Positions 15,944 through 25,300 of a DNA stretch of 64,000 nt are shown one piece after another. A program made the translations under genes and the position numbers. The first letter of the stretch is position 1, and every line of letters starts with the position of its first letter. Source of the DNA: Bradyrhizobium sp. Ai1a-2 (GTDB taxonomy: Bacteria > Pseudomonadota > Alphaproteobacteria > Rhizobiales > Xanthobacteraceae); the NCBI RefSeq assembly GCF_000426245.1, contig NZ_AUEZ01000014.1:62001-126000 (forward strand), written 5' to 3'. The notes under the pieces were generated by a model that worked only from the letters and a program-made list of their open reading frames with translations, did not search any database and had not been told where the DNA came from.

Positions 15944-18058
15944 TCAGCTCGCCAGCCCCAAGGTCTCGCGCTGAGACTGCGCAATGACGGAACTGATGGA
16001 TACGCGATTGACGACGAGTCCTGTCGGCACGGCATCGGACCTCAACAGGCCCGCCGTCGCCCGTTGAATTGCCGCCGGAACGGCGGCTCCGTCGCGAACG
16101 ACCACGACGATCAGGTCGGCATGGGCTGCGAGCGTCCTCACGTCGGAGTGGGCTGCAACGGTTGACGCATCGACGACGATCAGGTCGAACTCTTTGCGAA
16201 TGTCGTCGGCAGGAAGCGCGCCTGTTTGCGCGCTGGCGCTCAGGAGCACATTGACCGAGCGAAGATCCGACCTGGTGACGCCCCGCTCCTGCCGGCTGGC
16301 CGCGGTGGGCTGTACAGCAAGGAGATCCGATTGCAGCTCGATCAGAACGCTGAGCATCCCCTTGTTCACGGCGGACCGATTCAGCGATCGCGCCACGGTG
16401 CTGCCTCCTGCGCCGTTCGCGATCGACATCACGAGCGCTACCTTCCCGCCAGCTCCCGGCAACTTATCGATCTTCTCGATCAGCGGGCGCAGATAGGCAC
16501 CCAGATCAAGTTCGGTCGCCGCAATCGGCTTTTGCCAGACGCTTCTGGTGAGTTCCTGTGCCGGAAGGTCGGGAATCCGGACCCAGACCGGCAGTTTCGG
16601 CGGCGATTCGGGCTGGGCCGGCAATTCAGGCTGGAGCGAAACTGAATTCGCCTGGCGAATCTTCACAGCGGGCTTATCTAGAACGCTCTTGATGTTCGGT
16701 ACGGCAACTATCGCCGTCGATATCAATATCGAGGCAATCGCGAGTGCGGCGAGGAGCAACGGGAGCGGCGGCCGGGTCGGACGAAGAGGCGGAATGGCAA
16801 GCGAAGCGATCTTGGTTTGCGAACTCTGCAGCAGGCGCTGCTCATTGGTGGTCTTGAACCGCGACAGAAACTGTTCGTAGATATTCCTGTTGGCCTCCGC
16901 GTCGCGCTGCAGCTCCTGCAGTCTGACGAGTGCCTGACCGTCGATCAGTATCTGCGATTCCACCGCCTTTAACTGGTCTTCCAGCGATTTCTGCTGCTCG
17001 CGTTGCGCTTCATATTCAGACTTCGCGGTTTCGATGTTCTTCTTCCGCTCGATCTCGATCTGCCTGTTGAGATCGTTCAACTGGCTGTAGGATATGACGA
17101 GGTCGGGATGACGATCGCCGAACACCGCACGTTTCTGCGCGATCTGGTCATTGAGCGCCGACCGCTGCGCTCGCAGGGCACTCAGCAGGTCCTGTCTGAC
17201 CGGGCCATCAACATTCGCCTTGAGGTCGCGCTGCGCCTGCTCGTAGCGCGCTCTTGCTTCTTCGGTGCGGGCGCGAGCGGCGGAAACTTGCTGCGTCAGA
17301 TCGGTGACGCGCAATTGCTGGGTCGTCGCATCCTTGCCGGCATTGACGATCCGGTGCTCGAGCTTGAACGCGGCAACGGCGTCCTCTGATGCCCTCAACC
17401 GATCGTTCAATGTCTTGAGCCGGCTACTGAGCCAGTCGGCGGCTTCGTCGGTCGCCTCGGTGCGGACACGGCCCTGGTTGGCGACGAACGCCTCGGCGAT
17501 CGCATTGGCGTAGTAAGCTGCCCGCTCCGGACGGTTCGAGGTGAACTTTATTGCGATAACATAGGTCAGCCCGCGGCGGGAAATATCGAGCCGGTTGCGG
17601 AATCGTTCGAGCAGACGCGTGCTGTCGGTTTGGCCGCCGGCGATGTCCTCGTCGTCTTGAATCTTAAGCTGCTCGATAAGCGGCCGGAGGAAGCCATCGG
17701 ACTTGGCGATTTCAACCAGGCTCTGAAGCGCGGCGGCATCCTGGCCGATACCTGGCAGCACGTCCTGATCCGCGGTCACGCGCTGCTCTCGAGGATCGAC
17801 AACGACCAGCGCGGTTGCCGCATACCGAACCGGAATCACCAGCAGAGCGACGACACCAATGGCGAAGATGGCCAGCGCGAGCATCAAAATGCGTCGGCCG
17901 TTTTCCCGCAGAAAGGAAAGCATGCCTGAAACAGTTAGCAATCCCTTAATGCGTTCGGCAGAGGCGGTGCCAGACGGCCGCTCGCGAGTGTCCCACGATG
18001 CTGCCGTGGGCTCCGTCAGACCGGAACTTCTCGGGCCTGCGCGGCTACCGAACATCAT
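15944..18058 (-). CDS. Wzz/Wzc-like exopolysaccharide co-polymerase with degenerate tyrosine-kinase domain
   Basis: The order is a cytoplasmic N-terminus, a first membrane helix (ILMLALAIFAIGVVALLVI), a Wzz domain, a long periplasmic coiled coil with a GNVR-like end, a second helix (LPLLLAALAIASILISTAI) and a cytoplasmic ATPase-like domain. Such proteins set chain length and drive export with an outer-membrane channel. The kinase part is decayed: the Walker A position reads SIANGAGGSTVA with Gly for the essential Lys, the A' motif is LIELQSD, and there is no Tyr cluster at the C-terminus. Start is set at the ATG at 18058; a TTG at 18109 is possible. About 704 residues. Confidence 0.88.
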   Translation of the reverse strand: MMFGSRAGPRSSGLTEPTAASWDTRERPSGTASAERIKGLLTVSGMLSFLRENGRRILMLALAIFAIGVVALLVIPVRYAATALVVVDPREQRVTADQDVLPGIGQDAAALQSLVEIAKSDGFLRPLIEQLKIQDDEDIAGGQTDSTRLLERFRNRLDISRRGLTYVIAIKFTSNRPERAAYYANAIAEAFVANQGRVRTEATDEAADWLSSRLKTLNDRLRASEDAVAAFKLEHRIVNAGKDATTQQLRVTDLTQQVSAARARTEEARARYEQAQRDLKANVDGPVRQDLLSALRAQRSALNDQIAQKRAVFGDRHPDLVISYSQLNDLNRQIEIERKKNIETAKSEYEAQREQQKSLEDQLKAVESQILIDGQALVRLQELQRDAEANRNIYEQFLSRFKTTNEQRLLQSSQTKIASLAIPPLRPTRPPLPLLLAALAIASILISTAIVAVPNIKSVLDKPAVKIRQANSVSLQPELPAQPESPPKLPVWVRIPDLPAQELTRSVWQKPIAATELDLGAYLRPLIEKIDKLPGAGGKVALVMSIANGAGGSTVARSLNRSAVNKGMLSVLIELQSDLLAVQPTAASRQERGVTRSDLRSVNVLLSASAQTGALPADDIRKEFDLIVVDASTVAAHSDVRTLAAHADLIVVVVRDGAAVPAAIQRATAGLLRSDAVPTGLVVNRVSISSVIAQSQRETLGLAS

Positions 18059-18358
18059 GGGTTTTGACTCGAATTCAACTGGCAGACACTGTTCAGTGGC
18101 CTGCCCCAACGTAAATATCTATGGTTAATCGGCGGTTACCCTTTCTCGGCAACGCCGTGACCAATTGGTTAACGAACGCGCTCTACGCTCCGCGCGATGC
18201 AACGACATCTCCCTTGTAGGCGACGCGTGATCGAACGATATGCGGTGCGCAACATTAACCCCATTGCGCGCTAGCCGGTGTACGATCGAGCATCGCGTGA
18301 TAGGCACGATGGCGAAAATGGGGGAAGACTCCCCACTCCCTTAACGGGTGAGGAATCC
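18059..18358. promoter_or_regulatory. Divergent promoter region between Wzc-like and GT4 genes
   Basis: About 300 bases between two divergent starts. No gene was found. The stretch is locally AT-richer, with several TTAAC-type words around 18120-18260, which is where promoters would be expected. No clear operator could be defined. GAGG at 18350-18353 is the ribosome site of the GT4 gene. Confidence 0.4.
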
Positions 18359-19546
18359 GTGTTCCGTTACCAGCCAAGCACAGAATTGCGCGAGGCACCG
18401 ATACGACCTTCGGCAGCGTCACGTGATCGATCAAACAGCATAAAGCCAAGGCGACGCGTCGTTCTGGTGCAGACCCAGGCGGAGAACGCCGGTGCGCAGG
18501 AGATCACAAGGCTGCTCGGGGCTGGCCTCGCCGCGCGCGGCTATGAGGTCTTCAATCTGTTTTTCTTCCGCAAATCGGATTCCTTCGACGAGCCGCCGAA
18601 TACGTTTTATTGCGCGCAGGACCGGCCAGGAAATCCGCTGGCGCTGCTGCGGATGCTGTGGACGCTCGGTGGCCATGTCAGAACCATCAGGCCCGATGTC
18701 GTCCTCACGTTCCAGCATTTTGGCAATGTGATCGGCGGAGGCGTATCGCGCCTCGTCAGTCGCGCTCCGGTGATTGCCAACCAGGTTTCATCCGCGATGT
18801 CGATGAGCTGGCCGGTCCGCGCCGCCGACATCGTCATGGGCAGCGTTGGCTTCTACCAATGCATCACGCTGAACTCGCAGGAGATGGAGCGCGAGTATGC
18901 GCGGTATCCCGCGCCCTATCGATCGCGCATGAAGCATGTCCCACACGGTTTCGACAACAAATCGCTCGATCTGCCGAAGGATATTGCGCGCCAACAGTTC
19001 AAGCTGCCGCCGGATCGCGCATTACTCGGTTGTGCAGCAAGACTGCACCCTCACAAGCGGCTCGACGCGGCGATACGTCTCCTGGCCGGCGAACCGTCCT
19101 GGCATCTTGCGCTGGCCGGGCAAGGCGCCGACGAAACACGGCTGAGGCTGTTGGCAGATGAGTTGAAGGTGTCCGACCGGGTGCATTTTATCGGTGAGAT
19201 TCCACCGCGACGGATGGCTGACTTTCTCGCCTGCCTCGACGTGTTCGTGTTCCCCACGCAAGCTGAAACCTTCGGCCTGGCCGCCGTTGAAGCCGCGAAC
19301 GCAGGTGTTCCTTCCGTCGTGAATGATCTCCCCGTTTTGCGCGAGGTATTGTCTTTCGAAGGAAAGCCTACGGCGCTCTTCGTCGATGCTTCGGACGACG
19401 CGAAGCTATCGGCCGCCGTTTCCACAATCTTAACGAATAGAACGTTGAGCGACGAGCTGCGGCAAAACGCCAAAGGCCTGAGGTCGCGCTATTCAGTAGA
19501 CACGATGGTGGAGGAATACGTCCAAATTCTCAGCCAGGCTGTTTGA
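18359..19546 (+). CDS. Glycosyltransferase family 4
   Basis: The protein has the GT-B fold of GT4 enzymes. The N-terminal lobe starts at RRRVVLVQTQAENAGAQE. The nucleotide-sugar lobe contains LLGCAARLHPHKRLDAAI, then VHFIGEIPPRRMADFLACLD and the E-x7-E signature in PTQAETFGLAAVEAANAGVP. It should add a sugar to a lipid-linked oligosaccharide in the cytoplasm. The GTG at 18359 is chosen as start because GAGG lies five bases upstream; an earlier GTG at 18278 lacks a ribosome site. Length is 395 residues. It is followed by a palindromic repeat and then the GINT1-like gene on the same strand. Confidence 0.9.
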   Translation: MFRYQPSTELREAPIRPSAASRDRSNSIKPRRRVVLVQTQAENAGAQEITRLLGAGLAARGYEVFNLFFFRKSDSFDEPPNTFYCAQDRPGNPLALLRMLWTLGGHVRTIRPDVVLTFQHFGNVIGGGVSRLVSRAPVIANQVSSAMSMSWPVRAADIVMGSVGFYQCITLNSQEMEREYARYPAPYRSRMKHVPHGFDNKSLDLPKDIARQQFKLPPDRALLGCAARLHPHKRLDAAIRLLAGEPSWHLALAGQGADETRLRLLADELKVSDRVHFIGEIPPRRMADFLACLDVFVFPTQAETFGLAAVEAANAGVPSVVNDLPVLREVLSFEGKPTALFVDASDDAKLSAAVSTILTNRTLSDELRQNAKGLRSRYSVDTMVEEYVQILSQAV

Positions 19547-19560
19547 TCGAGCACGCATTG

Positions 19561-19634
19561 GAGCATGATCCGGAAAAGTGAAAACCGGTTTTCCCTCGCG
19601 ACAAACGCAAAGCGTTTGTGCGGAGATCATGCTC
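19561..19634. repeat. Palindromic intergenic element (GAGCATGATC type)
   Basis: The outer arms are GAGCATGATC (19561-19570) and GATCATGCTC (19625-19634), exact reverse complements. An inner inverted repeat, ACAAACGC to GCGTTTGT, lies near 19601-19619. From memory this sequence is a common dispersed palindrome in Bradyrhizobium and relatives. It lies 14 bases after the GT4 stop and may act as a transcript-end or stabilising hairpin. Confidence 0.75.
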
Positions 19635-19648
19635 AAACAAGGAAACGG

Positions 19649-19684
19649 GATCATGATCCGATTTGGTCCAATCGGATCATGATC
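19649..19684. repeat. Second palindrome upstream of the GINT1-like gene
   Basis: Perfect 14-base arms GATCATGATCCGAT (19649-19662) and ATCGGATCATGATC (19671-19684) flank an eight-base loop. It follows the element at 19561-19634 after 14 bases and shares the ATCATGATC core. It ends 18 bases before the chosen start of the next gene, so it could shape that gene's mRNA leader. Confidence 0.75.
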
Positions 19685-19702
19685 TCCGTAGATAGGCCAG
19701 AC

Positions 19703-21298
19703 ATGATTATCGAATTTCGCTGCGAACGCGAGCATGCACGGCACTGGATGTGCCGCGAGACACTGTCAGTCAACGGCCGGGATGTCCCGGTTCAAATCGC
19801 ATGGACAGCGACTGCGGAACCTCGGCCTGCCGGCCTGGAAGCGCTGTTCGAACTTGAACGGATGGTATTGCGCAGGGGCCAACGCGGTGGTGCCGACAAA
19901 CTGAAAATCATCCCGGAACGATCGCAGGCCCAAAGATACGCCGCCGCCGGCGAGCCCGACGTGATCGTCGACTTCACACGCGCCGCACGCGATCCGGACT
20001 GCTCCGCCCAGCTATATCTCCGTCCGCTGTTTAATGGAGTACCAGGGGAAAACGCCGCGCTATCAGCCATACTGGCGGGCGACCTGCCGGTTCTCGAAAT
20101 CGTCAATGAACTCGACGGCAGGGTCCTCGATCGCGGCCATCCTTCCGGAGAAATTGCAGCCGGCTTGAGCGGTGCGCTCGAAACAGTCATGGCGCGAACG
20201 CTGACCATGCTTGCGGCGATTCTGTCGGGAGCGCCAAGGATAGTTCCGGAGCTGACTTCATCGGCCGGCGAAAGCACTCCGCAACCGGCAACCACCTATG
20301 TTCTGCGCGGCCTGGCGTTGTCGATCGCGAAGGAAATATACCGCCTTTGCTGTTATGCGCCTCATTGGCACATCGGGTGGCGCCATAGCGAAAGCGCCGA
20401 CGTGTGGAGAACGGGAGATCTATCCGGGCCGGACTGGAAAGTGCTCGGTGATCCCGGAGATCACTTCTACGCCGACCCCTTTCCGGTCAAATGGAAGGGA
20501 AGGACATTCGTCTTCTTCGAAGATCTCGATCACAGGGTTGGCAAGGGTATCATTTCCGCCGTCGAGTTCGACCGCACCGGTCCGGTCGAAAACGTCGTCC
20601 CCGTGCTGGAAGAGCCATGGCATCTGTCCTATCCATTCCTGATTGAGGACAATGGTGAACTATGGATGATCCCGGAGAGCTCAGAGCATCGGGACGTCGC
20701 GGTTTACAAATGCATTCGGTTTCCCGACAAGTGGGAGCGTCACTGCACGCTGCTTTCCGGGCTTGAACTGGCCGACGTGACCATCACGCGGCACAACGGC
20801 ATGTACTATCTGTTCGGAGCCTGGCGCGACGGTACCGGAGGCTATTCCGACACATTGGCGATCTTTTATGCCGAGCAGCTCTTTGGACCCTGGTTGCCGC
20901 ATGCGAGCAATCCGGTCCTGATGGATCGCGCAAGTACGCGGCCGGCAGGCAACTTTGTGACCATCAATGGAAGCCTGTGGCGGCCAGTCCAGGATTGCTC
21001 CAACGGATATGGCGCAGCGCTCGGTCTTGCCGAAGTTCTTGAACTGTCGCCGACCGCATTCAGACAAGTGGTCCGGCACTCTCTCAATCCAGGGCCTGCC
21101 TGGCCGGGCCGGAAGTTGCATACACTGAATCGCTGCGGCCGGCTCGAGGTCATCGACGGATCGCGTCTTCAGCCGAAGACAGCCGCTTTCGTGAACGGAC
21201 CTGTATCAACCGTTCCCGCATCCTCCGGAAGCGGCGCGGCTCCGCGGAAGCCGGCCGGATCGCGAAACGCCCCCAACAGTGTTCTGGCTGCTGATTAG
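19703..21298 (+). CDS. GINT1-like beta-propeller glycosyltransferase-associated protein
   Basis: The protein (531 residues from this start) resembles bacterial proteins annotated as glucosamine inositolphosphorylceramide transferase 1 N-terminal domain. The N-terminal 210 residues are a formyltransferase-like or accessory region. From about residue 270 a five-bladed GH43-like propeller is suggested by HFYADPFPVKWKGRTFVFFE, LSYPFLIEDNGELWMIPES, and YYLFGAWRDGTGG. The ATG at 19703 with AGG six bases upstream is preferred; an open frame from 19565 runs through the two palindromes and is probably not translated. It follows the GT4 gene and likely handles a sugar step. The C-terminal 40 residues look disordered. 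Confidence 0.75.
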   Translation: MIIEFRCEREHARHWMCRETLSVNGRDVPVQIAWTATAEPRPAGLEALFELERMVLRRGQRGGADKLKIIPERSQAQRYAAAGEPDVIVDFTRAARDPDCSAQLYLRPLFNGVPGENAALSAILAGDLPVLEIVNELDGRVLDRGHPSGEIAAGLSGALETVMARTLTMLAAILSGAPRIVPELTSSAGESTPQPATTYVLRGLALSIAKEIYRLCCYAPHWHIGWRHSESADVWRTGDLSGPDWKVLGDPGDHFYADPFPVKWKGRTFVFFEDLDHRVGKGIISAVEFDRTGPVENVVPVLEEPWHLSYPFLIEDNGELWMIPESSEHRDVAVYKCIRFPDKWERHCTLLSGLELADVTITRHNGMYYLFGAWRDGTGGYSDTLAIFYAEQLFGPWLPHASNPVLMDRASTRPAGNFVTINGSLWRPVQDCSNGYGAALGLAEVLELSPTAFRQVVRHSLNPGPAWPGRKLHTLNRCGRLEVIDGSRLQPKTAAFVNGPVSTVPASSGSGAAPRKPAGSRNAPNSVLAAD

Positions 21299-21870
21299 TT
21301 TCGTGCCCGACTCCATTGTGCCGAAGCAAAGAAATAGATTCCAGACGAGATGCCGTCGCATCGACCCGCAATGACGATGTGGTTACTTTGGGTGCGACAA
21401 ATCAACCCGACGGGCAAATCACCCGAAAGTCTGTCCAGACTTGCAGCGAAAAATATTCCGCTATCGCCGACGGGCAAATCAGCACTATGACTCCGCGCGT
21501 CTCACCCGAATGAGGGGCGGCTCGCGATCGTCACGAACGTTGCGGTGAGATGCGGTGGACGCGATGGGTGTGATTGACGAGCACGCGCATCACGGACGGC
21601 GAAGTCGTGTGGTCCTGGCGCCCCGACGCTGGCGCTAAGCCTTTCGCGCGAACTTTGTTCGCGCTTGAGGTGACGGTGGCAAGAAAGCCCGGTCACCGGG
21701 GAGAGCACGAAGTAAGCCGTAAAACCATCGCGCAGGGAAAGCCGGAATGCTTCGGTTGAACCTGTGGTCCTACCCCCGTGCTTTTTGTTGCACGGGACCC
21801 ACGGGTGCAACCAGCACCCGGCTTTCCCTGCGCCCTCTGCTCAATGCGAGGGTGGAAGAAAAAACAAAGC
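21299..21870. repeat. Dispersed structured repeat block typical of Bradyrhizobium intergenic DNA
   Basis: No gene is convincing here. CGACGGGCAAATCA occurs twice (21408-21421, 21468-21481). The 3' part is strongly structured: a hairpin GCGCGAAC-TTT-GTTCGCGC (21646-21664); a 16-base perfect inverted repeat, 21730-21745 with 21818-21833; and, inside it, CCCGTGC (21775-21781) paired with GCACGGG (21790-21796), plus GGGTGC (21803-21808) with GCACCC (21814-21819). From memory, long near-identical blocks of this kind recur in Bradyrhizobium and Nitrobacter genomes between genes. Boundaries are approximate, and short open frames across it are ignored. Confidence 0.65.
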
Positions 21871-21921
21871 TCGGGCGGAGTATGCCGCGAGAATGCAGAC
21901 TCGTGTCCTCTCCCAACTCCA

Positions 21922-22018
21922 CCGTCATGCCCCGCGAAGGCGGGGCATCCAGTAACCGGCGACTTCTCGGTTCAAGCACTGCTGGAATACTGGATCGTCC
22001 GCCTTCGCGGACGATGAC
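21922..22018. repeat. Compound palindromic repeat, about 95 bp
   Basis: Two perfect hairpins with nine-base arms lie at each end: ATGCCCCGC-GAAG-GCGGGGCAT (21927-21948) and ATCGTCCGC-CTTC-GCGGACGAT (21994-22015). ATCCAGTA (21947-21954) pairs with TACTGGAT (21988-21995) between them. The unit begins CGTCATGCCC and ends GATGACAG, the layout of a mobile-palindrome family known from Bradyrhizobiaceae. It probably has no coding role. The next 330 bases up to the gdh start hold no recognisable gene. Confidence 0.7.
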
Positions 22019-22352
22019 AGCGGAGAGCTGGCTGACATTTAACTCAGAACCTCGCCTGTGAACCCATACGGAATTGAAATTCCTGTGTTTTCCAGCTTGC
22101 TCACGAACATCGATGGGCCGATTTCGGTTTTGCGCTGCACCGCAATGCCTTTCGGTGCACTGACGACAGCTCACCCCTCGGTCGCGCCAAGGTGATATAA
22201 CATGGGATATCAGGAGCGACCGAAGCTTCGGGACCGAGAGTTTCGCTTACGCAATCAACTGCGATCAAGACGACAGCGCTCGAAGAGATGCACTCCGAAA
22301 TCAGGCAGGCGATCGTGACTGCGGTCAGCCGGCGCGGCAAGTGGAGGACATT

Positions 22353-25300
22353 ATGGCGTGGCGAGACGACAAGGCCCGAGCAACCCTGATCCACGAGGCC
22401 GGTGGGAGCGTGCAGCCGGGCAAGGCGCCCCGGGAGTTTGCTGAGCTTCTGTTTGGCCACAGCAATATCGAGGACCTCGCCAAGTACGACGCAGCGTCGC
22501 TGGCCTTCCTGGCAGAGCAAGCCTGGGAACATGTGCAGCGGCGGACAGCCGGTGGCGCCGACATCCGCGTCATCAATCCGACGATGCCGGATGGACGCGA
22601 GATTTCCGTGCTCGAAGTTCTCAACGACAACATGCCGTTCCTGTTCGATTCCACCATGGCGGAGCTCGCCGAGCAGGGCATCGAGGTCACGCTGGTCGCC
22701 CACCCGATCATTGCCGTGGAGCGCAGCGAGCAGGGCAAGCTGCTGCATTTCTACGGCGAAACGATTCCGGAGGACGTAAAGGGCGAGCGCGAAAGCCTGA
22801 TACACTTTCACATCGCCCGCCTGGACGCCGAGGCCGACCGCCAGAAGCTGATTGACGGCCTCGCCAAGACGCTGAGCGACGTGCGAGCCTGCGTCACCGA
22901 CTGGCGCGCCATGCGCGCCCGCGTGGAACAGGCGATCAAGACCTTCAGCTCCAACCCGCCACCGATGCCGATCGACGAGGTCGCCGAAGCCACCCAGTTC
23001 CTGCAATGGCTGTGCGCCGACAATTTCACTTTTCTTGGCCTGCGCGAATACCGCTTCGCGCCAGACGGCGATGCATCGGACGACATCACGACCGGTGAAG
23101 GCCTCGGCATCCTGCGCGATCCCGATGTGAAGGTGCTGCGCCGCGGCGCCGAAATGGTGGTGATGACGTCGGAGATCCGCGCGTTCATGCGGGAGCCTAC
23201 CCTGCTCATCGTCATCAAGGCCAATGTGAGCAGCCGCGTTCATCGCCGCGTCCGGATGGACTATGTGGGCATCAAGCTCTTTAGCCCCGACGGCCGGCTT
23301 GAGGGCGAATTGCGCCTCATCGGCCTGTTCACCTCGGCCGCTTATACCCGCTCGGTGCGGCAGATTCCCTATGTCCGCCACAAGGTGGCGCAGGTGCTCG
23401 AGCGCGCCGGCTTCGAACCGGACAGCCATTCGGGCAAGGCGCTCCTGCATATTCTTGAGGAATATCCGCGCGACGAGCTCGTCCAGGTCGACGTCGAGAC
23501 CCTCTACAATTTCGTCATGGAAATCCTGATGCTCAATGAGCGCCCGCGCGTGCGGGCGCTGGCACGAGCCGACAAATTCGACCGTTTCGTCTCCATCCTG
23601 GTCTTCATTCCGCGTGAAAAATATGACACCGACGTGCGTACACGCGTCGCAGGCTTCCTGGAAAAGGCCTATAAGGGGCAACTCGCAGCCTCCTACGCAG
23701 CTTTCCCTGAGGGGGCGCTTGCCCGCGTCCACTACATCATCGCGCGCTTTGAAGGCGACACGCCTGTCATCGAGCGCGCCACGCTTGAAGCCGGAATCAG
23801 CGCCATCGCCGCGACATGGGCTGACAAGCTGAAGGCTGCGCTTGCGACCACCGTTGACGGCATGCGCGCGCGCCTGATCGCCAACCGTTACGCACGAGCC
23901 TTTACCGGCGGCTACACCGAGGTCTTCGACACCTCACAGGCGATTGCCGATATCGCCATCATCGAAAAGCTCACTGCCGCTCGTTCCGTGGCGCTGTCGG
24001 TTCACCGCATCGACGGCGATGATCCGACGCGCTTCGGCCTCAAGGTCTTTTCGCTCGGCGTCCCCCTGTCGCTCTCCTACCGGGTGCCGGTGATCGAGAA
24101 TCACGGCCTGCGCGTCGTCAACGAGCGCACCTATGAGATCAGGCCCACCGCTACGCCCGCACCCACGCCGGTTTGGCTGCACGACATGACGATCGAGGCC
24201 AGTGACGGCAAGCCGATCGTCATCACCGCAGAATTCGCCCGTCGCCTGGAAGCCTCGATCATGGCGGTGGTGGCCGATCGTGCCGAATCCGATGGATACA
24301 ATGCGCTTATCTTGCGCACGGGCCTGGGCTGGCGCGAAGTTTCGGCCATCCGCGCTCTCTCCCGCTACCTGCATCAGATCCGCGCGCCGTTCACTCAGGA
24401 CTACATGTGGGAGAGTCTGCGCAAGAACACCGCGATCACCACCAGCATCGTCGCGCTGTTCCAGGCTCGCTTTGACCCGCGCCTTGCCGCCACCGATGGC
24501 GAGCGCTCGGCACGCGAGACGGCCCTCCTTGCCGAGATCGAGGAGCAGCTCAAATCCGTCGCGTCACTGGATGAAGACCGCATTCTGCGCCGATTCACCA
24601 ATCTGGTGCAGGCCGCCATCCGCACCAATCTATGGCAAATCGGCTTGGACGGGTATCCGCGGCCGGTGATCTCCTTCAAGTTCGACGCGCGCAAGATTGA
24701 GGATCTGCCCGCACCTCGGCCGCTCTACGAGATCTTCGTCTATTCGCCGCGCGTCGAAGGTATTCATCTGCGCTTTGGCAAGGTCGCGCGCGGCGGCCTG
24801 CGCTGGTCCGACCGGCCGCAGGATTTCCGCACCGAGATCCTCGGCCTGGTCAAGGCGCAGCAGGTCAAGAACGCCGTCATCGTGCCGGTCGGCGCCAAGG
24901 GTGGCTTCGTGCCCAAACGTCTGCCACCACCTTCCAATCGCGAGGCCTGGATGGCAGAAGGCACTGAAGCCTACCGCATCTTCGTTCGCTCGCTGCTTGA
25001 ACTCACCGACAACATCGACGGCGATGCGATCGTGCCGCCCGACGAAACCGTGCGGCACGATGGTGACGACCCCTATCTCGTTGTCGCCGCCGACAAGGGC
25101 ACCGCGACCTTTTCCGACATCGCCAACGCGATCTCGACGGAGAAGGGACATTGGCTCGGCGATGCTTTCGCCTCCGGCGGCAGCCAGGGCTATGATCACA
25201 AGAAAATGGGCATCACCGCGCGCGGCGCGTGGGAAGCAGTGAAGCGTCATTTCCGTGAATTCGGCACTGATATCCAGACCATGCCCTTCACCGCTGTCGG

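Noticed and set aside
22101..23732. 543-codon minus-strand frame over the start of the NAD-GDH gene
   Set aside because: It overlaps a clearly identified enzyme gene, its protein is His/Asp-rich without a family, and it is a typical shadow frame in high-GC DNA.
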